In this document: piece after piece, positions 42,045-51,002 of the stretch
How the letters are laid out: each line of letters starts with the position of its first letter
Numbering within the stretch: position 1 is the first letter of the stretch
Origin: DAOTYH01 sp034435015
GTDB lineage: Bacteria; Chloroflexota; Anaerolineae; Aggregatilineales; UBA3940
Direction of reading: 5' to 3'
Assembly: GCA_034435015.1 (NCBI GenBank)
Contig: DAOTYH010000043.1
Coordinates: 1-64,000 of the forward strand
DNA: 64,000 nt
The notes under the pieces: generated by a model
Databases searched by the model: none
Told to the model about the DNA's origin: nothing
Seen by the model: the letters and a program-made list of their open reading frames with translations, nothing else
Translations under genes and position numbers: made by a program

Positions 42045-42926
42045 ATGGAAAATCCTTTACTCGTCATACTCCCCCTGCTTGCACTGGTGCTGGCCAGTAT
42101 ATCGGTGGGAGGATTGTGGTACTGGTGGCACTCTACCAGAGATCAAAAGCCGCCTGAAGAATCATTTGCCAGCGAAGGGGAATCACTCTCCCCCTCCGAA
42201 CAAGAGGCTATGCCCGACCCTACAGTTAAAGAGTTGGTCGGCAAATTATCACAGGCTGTCCAGTCCGTGTTGCCAAATAGGACAGCCGCCCCCTCCGTTG
42301 CTCCTAACCTGGGAGGTTCGTCAGGGTTCGTAGTTGAAGGTGATGCGGTAGAGGCATTCCGGGTCCTGCGCGATCTGGCTGACGGCTCATTAATTGTCGA
42401 GATCGATCGGCGGCGCTACCGTAGCTTGAACGAAATAACTGATCCGCAGGTGGGGCGTCGTTTTATGGGGAACGTCCAGGCGCTGGCTCAGTTTGCGAGA
42501 TTGGGTGACATCGGCTTGCCCGCTGCTCCCGCCCGCTACACCCAGCCTGAAATCCCTACTCCAGCGGGGGTTGGGACACCTCCTCCCGCCCCTCCACCTC
42601 TAGTGATACGCGGACAGCGCTCCACTGAAGCGCCGCCGCCTGCCCGACCCTTTGGCAAATTGTTCCAGCAATCTACCCCCTCTGGCCCGGAAGAGACAGA
42701 AAGCGGCCCGAAGACAATAGCGGATGAAATAGAGGAACTGCTTCAATATCGGCTGAGCCTTGACCCGGCTATGGTTCATCGCTCCATGCATGTTCGTTCA
42801 ACTTCAGGAGGCGGTGTGCAGATTGAGGTGGACGGCCGCATATATGGGGGAGTTGACGAAGTAGCCGATGCGGATGCTAGAGCATTCATCCAGAGTGTGA
42901 TCAAGGAGTGGGAGGCACGGCAGTGA
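42045..42926 (+). CDS. Membrane-anchored protein with duplicated small domain, unknown function, 293 aa
   Basis: An N-terminal membrane helix (LLVILPLLALVLASISVGGLWYWW) is followed by a Pro/Ser-rich region. Two similar segments occur: VEIDRRRYRSLNEITDPQVGRRFMGNVQAL near residue 110 and VEVDGRIYGGVDEVADADARAFIQSVIKEW near the C-terminus, so a domain of about 35 residues is repeated. The middle (about 155-215) is Pro-rich. I do not recognise the family. ATG 42045 has GGAG upstream. It follows mutM by 15 bp and overlaps the next gene at GTGA, so it belongs to that operon. Confidence 0.75.
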   Translation: MENPLLVILPLLALVLASISVGGLWYWWHSTRDQKPPEESFASEGESLSPSEQEAMPDPTVKELVGKLSQAVQSVLPNRTAAPSVAPNLGGSSGFVVEGDAVEAFRVLRDLADGSLIVEIDRRRYRSLNEITDPQVGRRFMGNVQALAQFARLGDIGLPAAPARYTQPEIPTPAGVGTPPPAPPPLVIRGQRSTEAPPPARPFGKLFQQSTPSGPEETESGPKTIADEIEELLQYRLSLDPAMVHRSMHVRSTSGGGVQIEVDGRIYGGVDEVADADARAFIQSVIKEWEARQ

Positions 42927-43987
42927 CCGACTCAACGCAGATAGCTCAGGTTGCGCGGGTGCGTAAGGAAGTGACACCCGACTTTATGGCACGCCGCAAC
43001 GTGGTTGCCTGCGGGGTTGGATACAAGATCAAGGGAGAGCAACAGACCGATATTCCCAGTGTGGTCGTGTCAGTCATCCGCAAAGAGCCGCCGGAAGACC
43101 TTTCTCCAGAAGACTTGATCCCCAAGACAGTCAATGAAGTCCCTACCGATGTGATTGAGACCGGTACAATCGTTGCCTATGGCCTCAACCGGCGTATAGC
43201 CATGCGCCCTGTCCGCCCTGGTGCATCAATCGGCCATCTAAACGGTTCGGGCGGGACGCTCAGTTGTATTGTCCGGCGTGGTGCTGACTACTTCATGCTA
43301 AGCAACAACCATGTGCTGGCTCTGGTCAATGAAGCTAAGCCGGGCGACCCGATCCTGCAACCAGCCTCTGCGGATGGCGGTACAGCATTGGATATTGTCG
43401 GGCAGTTGACCGAATTTATCCCCATCCGCTTCCTTGATGAAGGTAACACTGCCTCATCACTTCCTGAAGCGCAACAGAACACACGTGGCTGTCTTGCATC
43501 TGTGAGCAGTATTTTGGCACAGCTTCTGCATGACATAAAGGGGCTTCAACGTCCTACAACAGCAGGCCCGGCACCCATCAAGCCGCTTCCAGCGGCTAAC
43601 TATGTGGATGCGGCACTCGCCAGCCCTATTGACCCTGCCCTGCTTGACCCAGATATTATTGACTTGGGCGGGCCGCCAACAGGGATTGTTCTGCCGAGGC
43701 TTGGCATGCCAGTCATCAAGAGCGGCCGGACGAGCGCCCTGACGCAGGGCATAATTACCCAGCTTGATGTCACGGTGGATGTTCGGTATGGCGGTCGCGT
43801 CGCACGCTTCGTGGATCAGATCATGGTGACACCCTTCAGCCAGCCCGGTGACTCAGGCTCGCTGGTGCTTGACTATGAACGTAGAGCGGTGGGTCTGCTC
43901 TTCTCAGGTTCAGCGCATGTCTCTGTAGTGAATCCGATTGAGGCTGTATTGGCCGCCTTACACGCAGAGTTGGTCACCGAAAGCTGA
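42923..43987 (+). CDS. Trypsin-like serine protease-fold protein, 354 aa
   Basis: A chymotrypsin-like triad can be traced: His in FMLSNNHVLALVN, Asp in NYVDAALASP, Ser in QPGDSGSLVLDYERRAVGLLFSG. It resembles Nal1-type and other cytosolic serine-protease-fold proteins rather than secreted HtrA; no signal peptide or PDZ domain is visible. GTG 42923 overlaps the upstream stop and has GGGAGG 7 nt upstream; a GTG 15 bp earlier is the alternative. Activity is likely but not shown. Its partner upstream is membrane-bound and could be a target or anchor. Confidence 0.82.
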   Translation: MTDSTQIAQVARVRKEVTPDFMARRNVVACGVGYKIKGEQQTDIPSVVVSVIRKEPPEDLSPEDLIPKTVNEVPTDVIETGTIVAYGLNRRIAMRPVRPGASIGHLNGSGGTLSCIVRRGADYFMLSNNHVLALVNEAKPGDPILQPASADGGTALDIVGQLTEFIPIRFLDEGNTASSLPEAQQNTRGCLASVSSILAQLLHDIKGLQRPTTAGPAPIKPLPAANYVDAALASPIDPALLDPDIIDLGGPPTGIVLPRLGMPVIKSGRTSALTQGIITQLDVTVDVRYGGRVARFVDQIMVTPFSQPGDSGSLVLDYERRAVGLLFSGSAHVSVVNPIEAVLAALHAELVTES

Positions 43988-44039
43988 AGCTGGAGTTTGA
44001 GATATATCCTTGCGGTCTTCACGACAAGAGGGAGGGTAA

Positions 44040-45032
44040 ATGGCTGCGCGGGATATTTATGATGTCACTATACTAGGGGCTGGACCAACCGGGTTGTTTG
44101 GTGCTTTTTACGCTGGCCTGCGGGAGATGCGCACCAAGATTGTCGAGGCCCTGCCGGAGCCGGGAGGACAGTTGGCCGTCCTATACCCGGAGAAATATAT
44201 CTACGACGTGCCCGGCCTTCCGCGTATCTTGGCTAAGGATTTGGTACGCAATCTGGTAGAGCAGTGTTCCCAGTGGCATCCTGCCTTCTGTTTTGAAGAG
44301 AGGGCGAATGACCTGCATCGAGAGGAAGACGGCACGCTCGCGCTAGTGACTGACAAGCAGGTCCACTACAGCCGTGCTGTGTTGATCTGCGCAGGAATCG
44401 GGGCCTTTGAGCCGAACCGGCTCGATATAGGCAGCATTCGACAGTATGAAGGCCGGGGTGTCTACTACTTTGTGCAGGATAAACTTCCTTTCTATAAAAA
44501 GCGGTTGTTGGTAATTGGAGGGGGCGACTCGGCTGTGGATTGGGCGCTCAATTTGAAGGACTATGCCCAATCAGTGACGCTCATTCACCGTCGCGGGGAG
44601 TTTCGTGCACATCCCAGCAGTGTGACCGAGCTGATGAACTCATCGGTAGATGTCCGGCTGTGGAACGAGCTGAAGGATGTTGAAGGAGATGGGAAGATCA
44701 CCGGCGCTATCATCTTCGACAACCGCACTGGAGAAGAAACACACCTAGAAGTTGATGCTGTCCTGTTGAACTTAGGCTTCAGGGCTGATCTAGGCCCTAT
44801 TAAGTACTGGGGGCTGGAGATGGACAAGCGCTACATTCTGGTGAACGAGCGGCAGGAAACCAACCTGCCGGGTGTTTATGCGGCGGGAGATGTAGCAATG
44901 CAACGGGGTGTTGACCCCCTAAACCTGATAGCAGTCGGCTTTGGGCAGGTAGTGGTTGCAGTGAATCATGCGTACAGCTATATTACCGGCGGTAAGGTAT
45001 TCCCCGGTCACTCTTCTGAGAGAAGACTATAA
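44040..45032 (+). CDS. Ferredoxin/flavodoxin-NADP+ reductase, thioredoxin-reductase-like, 330 aa
   Basis: FAD motif VTILGAGPTGLFGAFYAG at the start, NADP motif LLVIGGGDSAVDWALNL in the middle, and NLPGVYAAGDVA at the end. The redox CxxC of thioredoxin reductase is missing, which is the mark of the YumC-type ferredoxin-NADP reductases. It passes electrons between NADPH and ferredoxin. It lies 52 bp after the protease-like gene and ends at a hairpin, convergent with lipB. Confidence 0.92.
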   Translation: MAARDIYDVTILGAGPTGLFGAFYAGLREMRTKIVEALPEPGGQLAVLYPEKYIYDVPGLPRILAKDLVRNLVEQCSQWHPAFCFEERANDLHREEDGTLALVTDKQVHYSRAVLICAGIGAFEPNRLDIGSIRQYEGRGVYYFVQDKLPFYKKRLLVIGGGDSAVDWALNLKDYAQSVTLIHRRGEFRAHPSSVTELMNSSVDVRLWNELKDVEGDGKITGAIIFDNRTGEETHLEVDAVLLNLGFRADLGPIKYWGLEMDKRYILVNERQETNLPGVYAAGDVAMQRGVDPLNLIAVGFGQVVVAVNHAYSYITGGKVFPGHSSERRL

Positions 45033-45050
45033 TTCAGTGATAACTTCCAA

Positions 45051-45077
45051 GGGCGCATGTCCTTTCGGAATGCGCCC
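45051..45077. terminator. Shared hairpin between the convergent FNR and lipB genes
   Basis: GGGCGCAT pairs with ATGCGCCC around an 11-nt loop. T-runs on either side are short (TGTTCATT on plus), so it may be a weak bidirectional terminator. Confidence 0.6.
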
Positions 45078-45090
45078 TGTTCATTCTTGC

Positions 45091-45816
45091 CTACGATGTC
45101 AGCAACTTGTCTAAGGTCGTGGCGGCAAGTTGACAGCCGAAAATCTCGGCAAAAGCTGATGCGAACTTCTCGATAACCTGAGGCATGGAAGGGGTGGCGT
45201 GACCCAGCAGTGCCTCTAATGAGGTAACCGGCTTGTCTGTGATCCCGCAAGGGATAATGCCCCTGAAAAAGCTGAGATCGGTGGTCACATTAAGGGCAAT
45301 ACCGTGTGAGCTGATTCCGCGAGCATCTACGCGTACACCAATGGCAGCGATCTTCTGCGGCCCTGTAGGAGTGTCAACCCAGACGCCTGTATAACCCTCC
45401 TCTCGCCGGCCTCTGATGCCAAAGTGAGCTACTGTGTGGATGAGCACTTCTTCCAAGTTGCGGATATACCCTACATAGTCGGCCTTCACAAGGCGGCCTG
45501 AGAGATCGGGCTTGCCCAAGTAGCGTATCGGGTAGGCTACCATCTGGCCAGGGCCATGATAGGTAATATCCCCGCCCCGATCAACCTCAATGACTGCTAC
45601 TCCGCGGCGAGCGCGTTCCTCCTCACTCATCAGCAGGTGGCCCGGCTGAGTAGAGCGGCCAAGCGTGTAAGTATGCGGATGTTCCAATACCAGCAGCGTG
45701 TCAGCAATACGCCCGGCGGCGCGGGCATCGGCTAGATTGCGCTGGATTTGCCACGCCTTGCTGTACTCAACCTGCCCCATCTGGACAAAATTGCATAGAG
45801 AAGTGTTCTGAGCCAT
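45091..45816 (-). CDS. lipB: Octanoyltransferase LipB, 241 aa
   Basis: Family motifs are clear: LLVLEHPHTYTLGRSTQPGHLL, DRGGDITYHGPGQMVAYPI, the catalytic lysine in QKIAAIGVRV and SHGIALNV, and the catalytic cysteine in GIIPCGITDKPVTSLE. It transfers octanoyl groups from acyl carrier protein to lipoyl domains. ATG 45816 starts the conserved region; an ATG 21 bp upstream is also possible. It is the last gene of the seven-gene operon. lipA is not in the window. Confidence 0.96.
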   Translation of the reverse strand: MAQNTSLCNFVQMGQVEYSKAWQIQRNLADARAAGRIADTLLVLEHPHTYTLGRSTQPGHLLMSEEERARRGVAVIEVDRGGDITYHGPGQMVAYPIRYLGKPDLSGRLVKADYVGYIRNLEEVLIHTVAHFGIRGRREEGYTGVWVDTPTGPQKIAAIGVRVDARGISSHGIALNVTTDLSFFRGIIPCGITDKPVTSLEALLGHATPSMPQVIEKFASAFAEIFGCQLAATTLDKLLTS

Positions 45817-45845
45817 AGCCCCTGATTCCTCATACATAACCTATC

Positions 45846-46970
45846 TTATCTTGGTGGTGTTGCAGTTGCAGATGCCGCCCCAAACGGAGTCAAGCTGTCA
45901 AGTAGCCAGCGAGTGCCATCCGGATCAGACGATGCCCTGAAGGTGGCTACCAGAGTACCCTGCCTGTCGCGGAATGTGATCATCGTGTCCTCTTGGGCGA
46001 TGATCTCGAAGCGGCGGCCCGGCAGATCAAGGCCATAGGATAGAGCCGCTGACAAGACTTCCGGGGTGCTGGTCAATTGGCTGGCTCCCCTTATATCGCG
46101 CGCTTGTAGCCGTTCGATAAACTCAACCAACGTAGCGTAGGGTGAGGCAAGCGCAATATGCCACATCCATTCCCGGCGGCTGGGATAACTAGCAGGCGGG
46201 GGGAACAAGATATACCTGTCCCCTCGCCGCCTCCAGAAGGTCTGAAAGGTACGGTGGGGAGCATCGCCTTGCTCGTAGAAAACCGTCGCCGCACTAAGCG
46301 CCTCCCCCGTAAGAGTTAAGGACGACAAGTCCGGAGCAACAGCCAGCGTCGCATTACGGGCGTTGAACCACCAGTCAGGCTCTTCGTCACTTGCCCATGA
46401 GACTTCCCAACCCGATGTCCTCCTAACAGCCAGTATAAAGTGAGCATTCGTGGCGCCATCGCTACTGAGGATGATGTAGCTGACTCCAAGATTGGTTGTC
46501 CCCCACCATGTGACTTGAAGAGCATTCAGCCCGACGGTCCACTGACTGAGGTTAAGCGGGGGATCAGCTTCAGAGCCGCTAGCGAGATCGTATAGCCAGA
46601 GGCCCAGCCCGTCCGGTAGATTCACCACTGCCAGGTGGCCCCGGCGGGCGACATATGCCCGGTCAGAAAGCCGCAGAGCTTCAGAGGAGAAGGCCAGCTC
46701 GGTGAGATAGGACGAGGCTGTCGGGTCATCCATCTGCTTGACAGCGGGATCGTTGAGGAGGTTCATGACTGCGTCCAGGACGTTCGCTTGCCTGTTGAGG
46801 GGATCAGTGGTCTGGAACGCCTCACGTACCTGCTCAGAGGGCGGTGCTACAGGAGGTAAAGCGGATGGCGGCGGGGAGGGCAAAGCAGCGGGGATGTTCC
46901 TCTGCGGTGAAAGACATCCTACCAGCGTGGCCGCTATGCCCAGTGAGATTATCTTCTGGCAGGCCTTCAA
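45846..46970 (-). CDS. Predicted lipoprotein of unknown function, 374 aa
   Basis: The N-terminus is a lipoprotein signal (KIISLGIAATLVGC, Cys19 as lipidation site) followed by a Pro/Ser-rich tether (about 20-45). The rest is beta-rich without a motif I know. It starts at TTG 46970, four codons past the stop of the upstream gene, with GGGAGG about 10 nt before. It is in the operon between a REC-GAF protein and lipB. Extracytoplasmic; the role is unknown. Confidence 0.75.
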   Translation of the reverse strand: MKACQKIISLGIAATLVGCLSPQRNIPAALPSPPPSALPPVAPPSEQVREAFQTTDPLNRQANVLDAVMNLLNDPAVKQMDDPTASSYLTELAFSSEALRLSDRAYVARRGHLAVVNLPDGLGLWLYDLASGSEADPPLNLSQWTVGLNALQVTWWGTTNLGVSYIILSSDGATNAHFILAVRRTSGWEVSWASDEEPDWWFNARNATLAVAPDLSSLTLTGEALSAATVFYEQGDAPHRTFQTFWRRRGDRYILFPPPASYPSRREWMWHIALASPYATLVEFIERLQARDIRGASQLTSTPEVLSAALSYGLDLPGRRFEIIAQEDTMITFRDRQGTLVATFRASSDPDGTRWLLDSLTPFGAASATATPPR

Positions 46971-46975
46971 GCGGA

Positions 46976-48100
46976 CTAGGCCTCCCTTAGCTCCTCACGG
47001 ATGAAGCCGACTATCTCTTTCAAGCGGGTAGCGGCCTGTTTGATACGGCTGACCGCTGTGTGCTGTTGCTCCGTCAGGGGGCCAAAGCCGCCTGAGAGCA
47101 GGGTGTCAACCTGTGCTTCTATACCATCTACGGGGTCAAAAAGCGTTTCGGCGTGAAGCTTTACCTTATGAGCTGTCTCAAGCGCGCCTGTAATCTGTCT
47201 TTCGCACTGAGCTAGGGAGTTTACCTTGTCTAACGCTATGGCCGCGAAATCAGCTAGGCTGACGAGCACAGTCTGATCTGCCGCTTCGAAGGATTGTGTA
47301 CCGTGATTGTAAACGGCTAACACACCGATCACTTTCTTACCAACGACAATTGGCACATTGATCAGTGCTCTGACCAGATAACCCGTTCTAACCTTGTGTT
47401 CTGTCTCGCCGCCCCTCATGATCGGCTCGCCGCTCTGAAGTACGGCCATGGCATCCGAGTCGTTGGAAGGCTGGCGGATGATCTGAGCTTGCTTTGTGCC
47501 CAGCCCCTGCTCTGCGCGGAGCAGAAGCTGACCTGTCTCCTCGTCCAGCAGAAAAATTGCTCCTTCGTCAGCACGTGTCAGATAGACCCCCGCCTCGACA
47601 ATACGCGAGAGTAATGTGTCCGTGTCAGACAGAGAGGCAACGGATCGCCCGATCCGGGATAGAACAGCCATCTCGTCAAGCCGCCGGGCCAACGTCGCTT
47701 TAGTTCTCTCAAGGCTCTCGACAACTTTTGACTGCTCTCTTTCCTGCATAACCTGGTTGACAAACTTGGCCAGTTTACCCAACAGGAGGTCATCTTCTAT
47801 GGGTTTGGCAACAAATTCCTGCACACCCAACGCAAATACCTCAGCCGCCATTTCCTCCGTGATACGATGTGCCATCAGCATAGCAGGGGCTTGGCTGCCC
47901 ATACGGCGCTGGGCTTTCAAGCCGGCAAGCGGGTCGCCTCGCAGGCGCGTCACATCGCATAAGATCACGTCACATGGCGGGGGTACAGAGAAGTCTTCTG
48001 CCAGTGTGGCAACATAACCTGCCTGAGGGAGCAGTCGGCTGACCAAGTAATCAGCCGCTTCAGTTGTATCGGCCACAACCAGAATGTGTGGACTGCTCAT
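46976..48100 (-). CDS. REC-GAF protein lacking a kinase domain, 374 aa
   Basis: Residues 1-120 are a receiver domain (HILVVADTTEAADYL, Asp in DVILCDVTRLRGDP, Lys in EFVAKPIEDD). A short coiled linker leads to a GAF domain at about 145-300 (DTLLSRIVEAGVYLTRADEGAIFLLDEE to ALINVPIVVGKKVIGVLAVYN). The final 60 residues look like the dimerising helices of a histidine kinase (LTEQQHTAVSRIKQAATRLKEIVGFIREEL), but there is no phospho-histidine motif or ATPase domain. It may be a phosphorelay sensor-adaptor. It follows the small response regulator by 15 bp. Confidence 0.88.
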   Translation of the reverse strand: MSSPHILVVADTTEAADYLVSRLLPQAGYVATLAEDFSVPPPCDVILCDVTRLRGDPLAGLKAQRRMGSQAPAMLMAHRITEEMAAEVFALGVQEFVAKPIEDDLLLGKLAKFVNQVMQEREQSKVVESLERTKATLARRLDEMAVLSRIGRSVASLSDTDTLLSRIVEAGVYLTRADEGAIFLLDEETGQLLLRAEQGLGTKQAQIIRQPSNDSDAMAVLQSGEPIMRGGETEHKVRTGYLVRALINVPIVVGKKVIGVLAVYNHGTQSFEAADQTVLVSLADFAAIALDKVNSLAQCERQITGALETAHKVKLHAETLFDPVDGIEAQVDTLLSGGFGPLTEQQHTAVSRIKQAATRLKEIVGFIREELREA

Positions 48101-48115
48101 GTTAGTATGCTCCTG

Positions 48116-48511
48116 TCAGCCAGTTGGGGTCTCACTAGAACTCAAGAAGGCTTTGATCTTCTTTGTCAACTCAAGTAAGTCAATGGGCTTGGGAACATAG
48201 TCATCACAACCTGCATCTAGAGCACGCTCCCGGTCTCCGACCATAGCATGGGCCGTCAGTGCAATGATCGGAATATGCGAAGTGTCAGCATTGGCTTTGA
48301 TTTCACGGACTGCCTGCCACCCGTCTTTACGGGGCAACGACAGATCCATAAGGATCAGCGCAGGCTTTTCTTTGCTTGCCAGCTCAACCCCTTCGGCTCC
48401 ATCCTTTGCCTCGATAACTGTTCCTCCCAGCATCCCTATCAAGTCTGAGATCAGAGTGCGGTTGTCTGCGTTGTCTTCTACAACCAGGACACGGAGGCGG
48501 TCAGTTGTCAT
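48116..48511 (-). CDS. Single-domain response regulator, 131 aa
   Basis: A stand-alone receiver domain: LVVEDNADNRTLI, phospho-acceptor in LILMDLSLPRKDGW, Thr in IIALTAHAMVGD, and Lys in DDYVPKPIDLLEL. It resembles the CheY/DivK type. ATG 48511 has GGAG 8 nt upstream; a longer in-frame start adds a weak N-terminus. It has no output domain, so it probably works with the REC-GAF protein encoded just after it. Confidence 0.92.
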   Translation of the reverse strand: MTTDRLRVLVVEDNADNRTLISDLIGMLGGTVIEAKDGAEGVELASKEKPALILMDLSLPRKDGWQAVREIKANADTSHIPIIALTAHAMVGDRERALDAGCDDYVPKPIDLLELTKKIKAFLSSSETPTG

Positions 48512-48550
48512 GTCCTTCTCTCCAACCACAGTTGGATGAGTTGCCCCCAC

Positions 48551-49093
48551 TTATAGCTTGGGGGGCTGGAAGGTAGATGCGTATAGCCGGATCGCATGCT
48601 CAATTCTGCTTTTGGCCGCCGCCGCATCCTCCCAGCCTATTGTCTCTACACGTGCCCCTTCCAAGTCTTTGTAAACCTGAAAGAAGTGGGCTACCTCGCG
48701 TAGGAAGTGTTGCGGGATGTCAGAGAGGTCATGGTAATCCCGATACAAGGGATCACCATCCGGGACAGCTAATACCTTATCGTCGGGTTTGCTGCGGTCC
48801 AGCATCTTGAATAGTCCGATTGGCCTGACCTCGATCACACAGCCCGGAAAAGTCGGCTCATTGATCATCACCAGAATATCGAGCGGATCACCATCATCAT
48901 AATGTGTGCGCGGGATGAGACCATAATCCCCTGGGTAGTGAAGTGAAGAGTACAAGACTCGATCTAGTTTGATGATGCCGGCCTGTTTATGATATTCGTA
49001 TTTGTTGCGGCTTCCCTTTGGTATCTCGACAATCGTGTAAACCACATTGGGCGCGTCAGGACCGGGAGGAAGCTCGTGCCATAAGTTGGGCAT
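48551..49093 (-). CDS. ppa: Inorganic pyrophosphatase, family I, 180 aa
   Basis: The family I signature is present: PKGSRNKYEYHKQAG, YPGDYGLIPRT and the metal-binding GDPLDILVM, then DDKVLAVP. It hydrolyses pyrophosphate, pulling biosynthesis forward. In a cell that also seems to have a PPi-dependent PFK, this sets how much pyrophosphate is available. It follows the zinc-finger gene by 6 bp in the lepB-lipB operon. Confidence 0.96.
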   Translation of the reverse strand: MPNLWHELPPGPDAPNVVYTIVEIPKGSRNKYEYHKQAGIIKLDRVLYSSLHYPGDYGLIPRTHYDDGDPLDILVMINEPTFPGCVIEVRPIGLFKMLDRSKPDDKVLAVPDGDPLYRDYHDLSDIPQHFLREVAHFFQVYKDLEGARVETIGWEDAAAAKSRIEHAIRLYASTFQPPKL

Positions 49094-49099
49094 AGGTGC

Positions 49100-49384
49100 T
49101 TATGTACTCCATCGTCTGCTTGAAGCAAACACTAACATTGGCATGGCGTTGTTGCGCGTGTCCTGTCTTTCCGCCTGCTCGGCGTGCATGTGTTCTAAGC
49201 CAAACAACATCTCGATCCGTCCGACGGTCTCGGCCTCTTGGATCATCTCGCCGCAGACATCACATACCCATACTGGCAGATTAGGCAGCAACACAAGCTG
49301 GTTATCTATCTGGCGTGCGTAAGTAGCATATCGCAAGGTCAAAACGCCGATGTGACATACATTACACTGATTCTCAGCTATCAC
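49100..49384 (-). CDS. YgiT-type zinc-finger protein, 94 aa
   Basis: Two CxxC pairs, CNVCHIG and WVCDVCGEM, fit a YgiT-type zinc finger. Such domains are often the N-terminus of the MqsA antitoxin; here there is no HTH domain and no MqsR toxin, so it is probably a stand-alone member. GTG 49384 follows a strong AAGGGGGGAAGA. Function unknown. Confidence 0.8.
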   Translation of the reverse strand: MIAENQCNVCHIGVLTLRYATYARQIDNQLVLLPNLPVWVCDVCGEMIQEAETVGRIEMLFGLEHMHAEQAERQDTRNNAMPMLVFASSRRWST

Positions 49385-49409
49385 TCTTCCCCCCTTCTCC
49401 TGAAGTTCA

Positions 49410-50039
49410 CTATGGCGAGCTGTATGTATAGTGGGGGACAGTTCCCCAGTATTGGGGAGGCCAGTAACATATCCAAGCTTTACCGATGATATATTCGCTA
49501 CTTAACATTCCCCATGTACGCGAATCGCTGGAATGGGCGCGATTATCTCCCAAGACAAAGTAACTGCCCTCAGGAACAGTCCAACTTCCCTGGTAGGCCG
49601 CTAACGTGCCGGGCGATATGTAGGTCTCTTGGAGCGGTGCCCCGTTAATAAAGACTCTGCCGCCCTGAATAGTAACTGTTTCCCCCGGTAACCCTATGAT
49701 CCGCTTCACGTAATCTTCGTTAGGGTTGCCTGGAAAATGAAATACGATTACATCCCCGCGTTGCGGCGAACCCAGCCTATATGCCAGCCGGCTCACGATC
49801 AGGAATTGCCCGGTGTGCAGAGTAGGCTCCATGCTACTGCCATCCACCACATAACGTGCTGTCGTGAAGTTGACTACCAGCCATATCACGACAGCCAGCA
49901 GAACTGTCTCTAGAACCTCGTATACAGCCGGCCATATATTGGCACGGTGGCCACTGTCCTCCTCTGCCTGTCTGGAAATCTCTTCCTCTGGCTGAGTATC
50001 TGGAGTAACCACCTTTTGGCCCGATTCTCCTCTAAGCAT
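49410..50039 (-). CDS. lepB: Signal peptidase I, 209 aa
   Basis: A cytosolic acidic N-terminus, one membrane helix (VLETVLLAVVIWLVVNF), the catalytic serine in DGSSMEPTL, the catalytic lysine in EDYVKRIIGLPGE and the box FVLGDNRAHSSDSR. It cleaves signal peptides of exported proteins. It is the first gene of the seven-gene leftward operon that ends with lipB. Confidence 0.95.
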   Translation of the reverse strand: MLRGESGQKVVTPDTQPEEEISRQAEEDSGHRANIWPAVYEVLETVLLAVVIWLVVNFTTARYVVDGSSMEPTLHTGQFLIVSRLAYRLGSPQRGDVIVFHFPGNPNEDYVKRIIGLPGETVTIQGGRVFINGAPLQETYISPGTLAAYQGSWTVPEGSYFVLGDNRAHSSDSRTWGMLSSEYIIGKAWICYWPPQYWGTVPHYTYSSP

Positions 50040-50142
50040 ACCCTGATTATAGTTCTAGCCCCTGCCTGACGCCAAGAATAACATGTCACAGTGTGGAAAG
50101 ATTTCGTATGCCTGTGATGTTGTCTACTTCCAAAAAGGGGAC

Positions 50143-50171
50143 TTGTGTTTGTAAAGTTACATTGTTATAAT
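50143..50171 (+). promoter_or_regulatory. Promoter of the gntR gene: TTGTGT, 17 bp, TATAAT
   Basis: TTGTGT (50143-50148) and a perfect TATAAT (50166-50171) are 17 bp apart. The -10 runs into an ATTAGTAT motif (50172-50179) that recurs in the next intergenic gap, so the promoter may be autoregulated. Confidence 0.68.
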
Positions 50172-50210
50172 ATTAGTATAAATTCGAGCTAGAGAAGTGG
50201 CGTAGTTTCT

Positions 50211-50945
50211 ATGCTGAGCACTATCAGCCGGGACAGCAAACTCCCTTTCTATTACCAGTTATACGAGATTCTGCGCGGCAAAATCCTACGCGGCGAGTGG
50301 CAACCTGGCGACATGCTCCCTACAGAGGGTGAACTGCTTGAGCAACACCGGGTTAGCCGTAGCACTGTACGCCAAGCTCTGGACATGCTGGTCAACGAAG
50401 GCCTGATCTACCGCCAGCGTGGACGCGGTACATTTGTGGCTCACCCTCCTGTTGAGCAGGGACTGAGCCGTATCATCAGTTTCACCGAGGATATGATCCA
50501 GCGCGGCCTGAAGCCGCAGACAGAGGTCCTATCGTCCGGTCTTATGCCAGCGCCGGAAAACATAGCCAAGGCACTCCAGATTGAACCAGGTGAAGAGCTG
50601 GCTCATTTAGAACGCCTGCGCCTAGCTGACGGTGAGCCTATGAGTGTCGAAGAGTCTTATCTTGTTCACCGCTACTGTCCGGGCGTGCTGGAGCAGGATT
50701 ATGCCCGAAACCCTCTGCGGGTGGCACTTGAGAAGAAGTACGGCATCCGGCTGGTCTACGCGAGACAAAGCATTCGTGCTATTTCGGCCCCCCGCAGTCT
50801 GGCTGAGAAACTCTCTATTCAACCTAACGGGGCAGTCCTCTATATTGAGCGGGTCTCCTTTTCTGAGCAGGGTGTTCCTATAGAGTTCCTGCGGCTGTAC
50901 CATCGAGGCGATCGTTACGTCCTGCACAACGAGCTGCGTGATTAG
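50211..50945 (+). CDS. GntR-family regulator with UTRA effector domain, 244 aa
   Basis: An N-terminal winged helix-turn-helix (LPFYYQLYEILRGKILRGEWQPGD and SRSTVRQALDMLVNEGLIYRQRGRGTFVA) is followed by a UTRA domain (residues about 95-240) that binds small effectors, often sugar phosphates. It probably controls the sugar operon downstream. ATG 50211 is preceded by AGAGAAG-like sequence. Effector unknown. Confidence 0.94.
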   Translation: MLSTISRDSKLPFYYQLYEILRGKILRGEWQPGDMLPTEGELLEQHRVSRSTVRQALDMLVNEGLIYRQRGRGTFVAHPPVEQGLSRIISFTEDMIQRGLKPQTEVLSSGLMPAPENIAKALQIEPGEELAHLERLRLADGEPMSVEESYLVHRYCPGVLEQDYARNPLRVALEKKYGIRLVYARQSIRAISAPRSLAEKLSIQPNGAVLYIERVSFSEQGVPIEFLRLYHRGDRYVLHNELRD

Positions 50946-50956
50946 TATCTGATTGA

Positions 50957-50990
50957 TGGGGGAAGACTGCCATTTCGGCAGGTTTCTCCC
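50957..50990 (+). terminator. Hairpin between gntR and the sugar operon
   Basis: GGGGGAA and CTGCC pair with GGCAG and TTCTCCC (one G-U pair, small internal loop). No T-run follows, so it may attenuate rather than stop transcription into the operon. Confidence 0.5.
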
Positions 50991-51002
50991 TTGATAAAAT
51001 GT

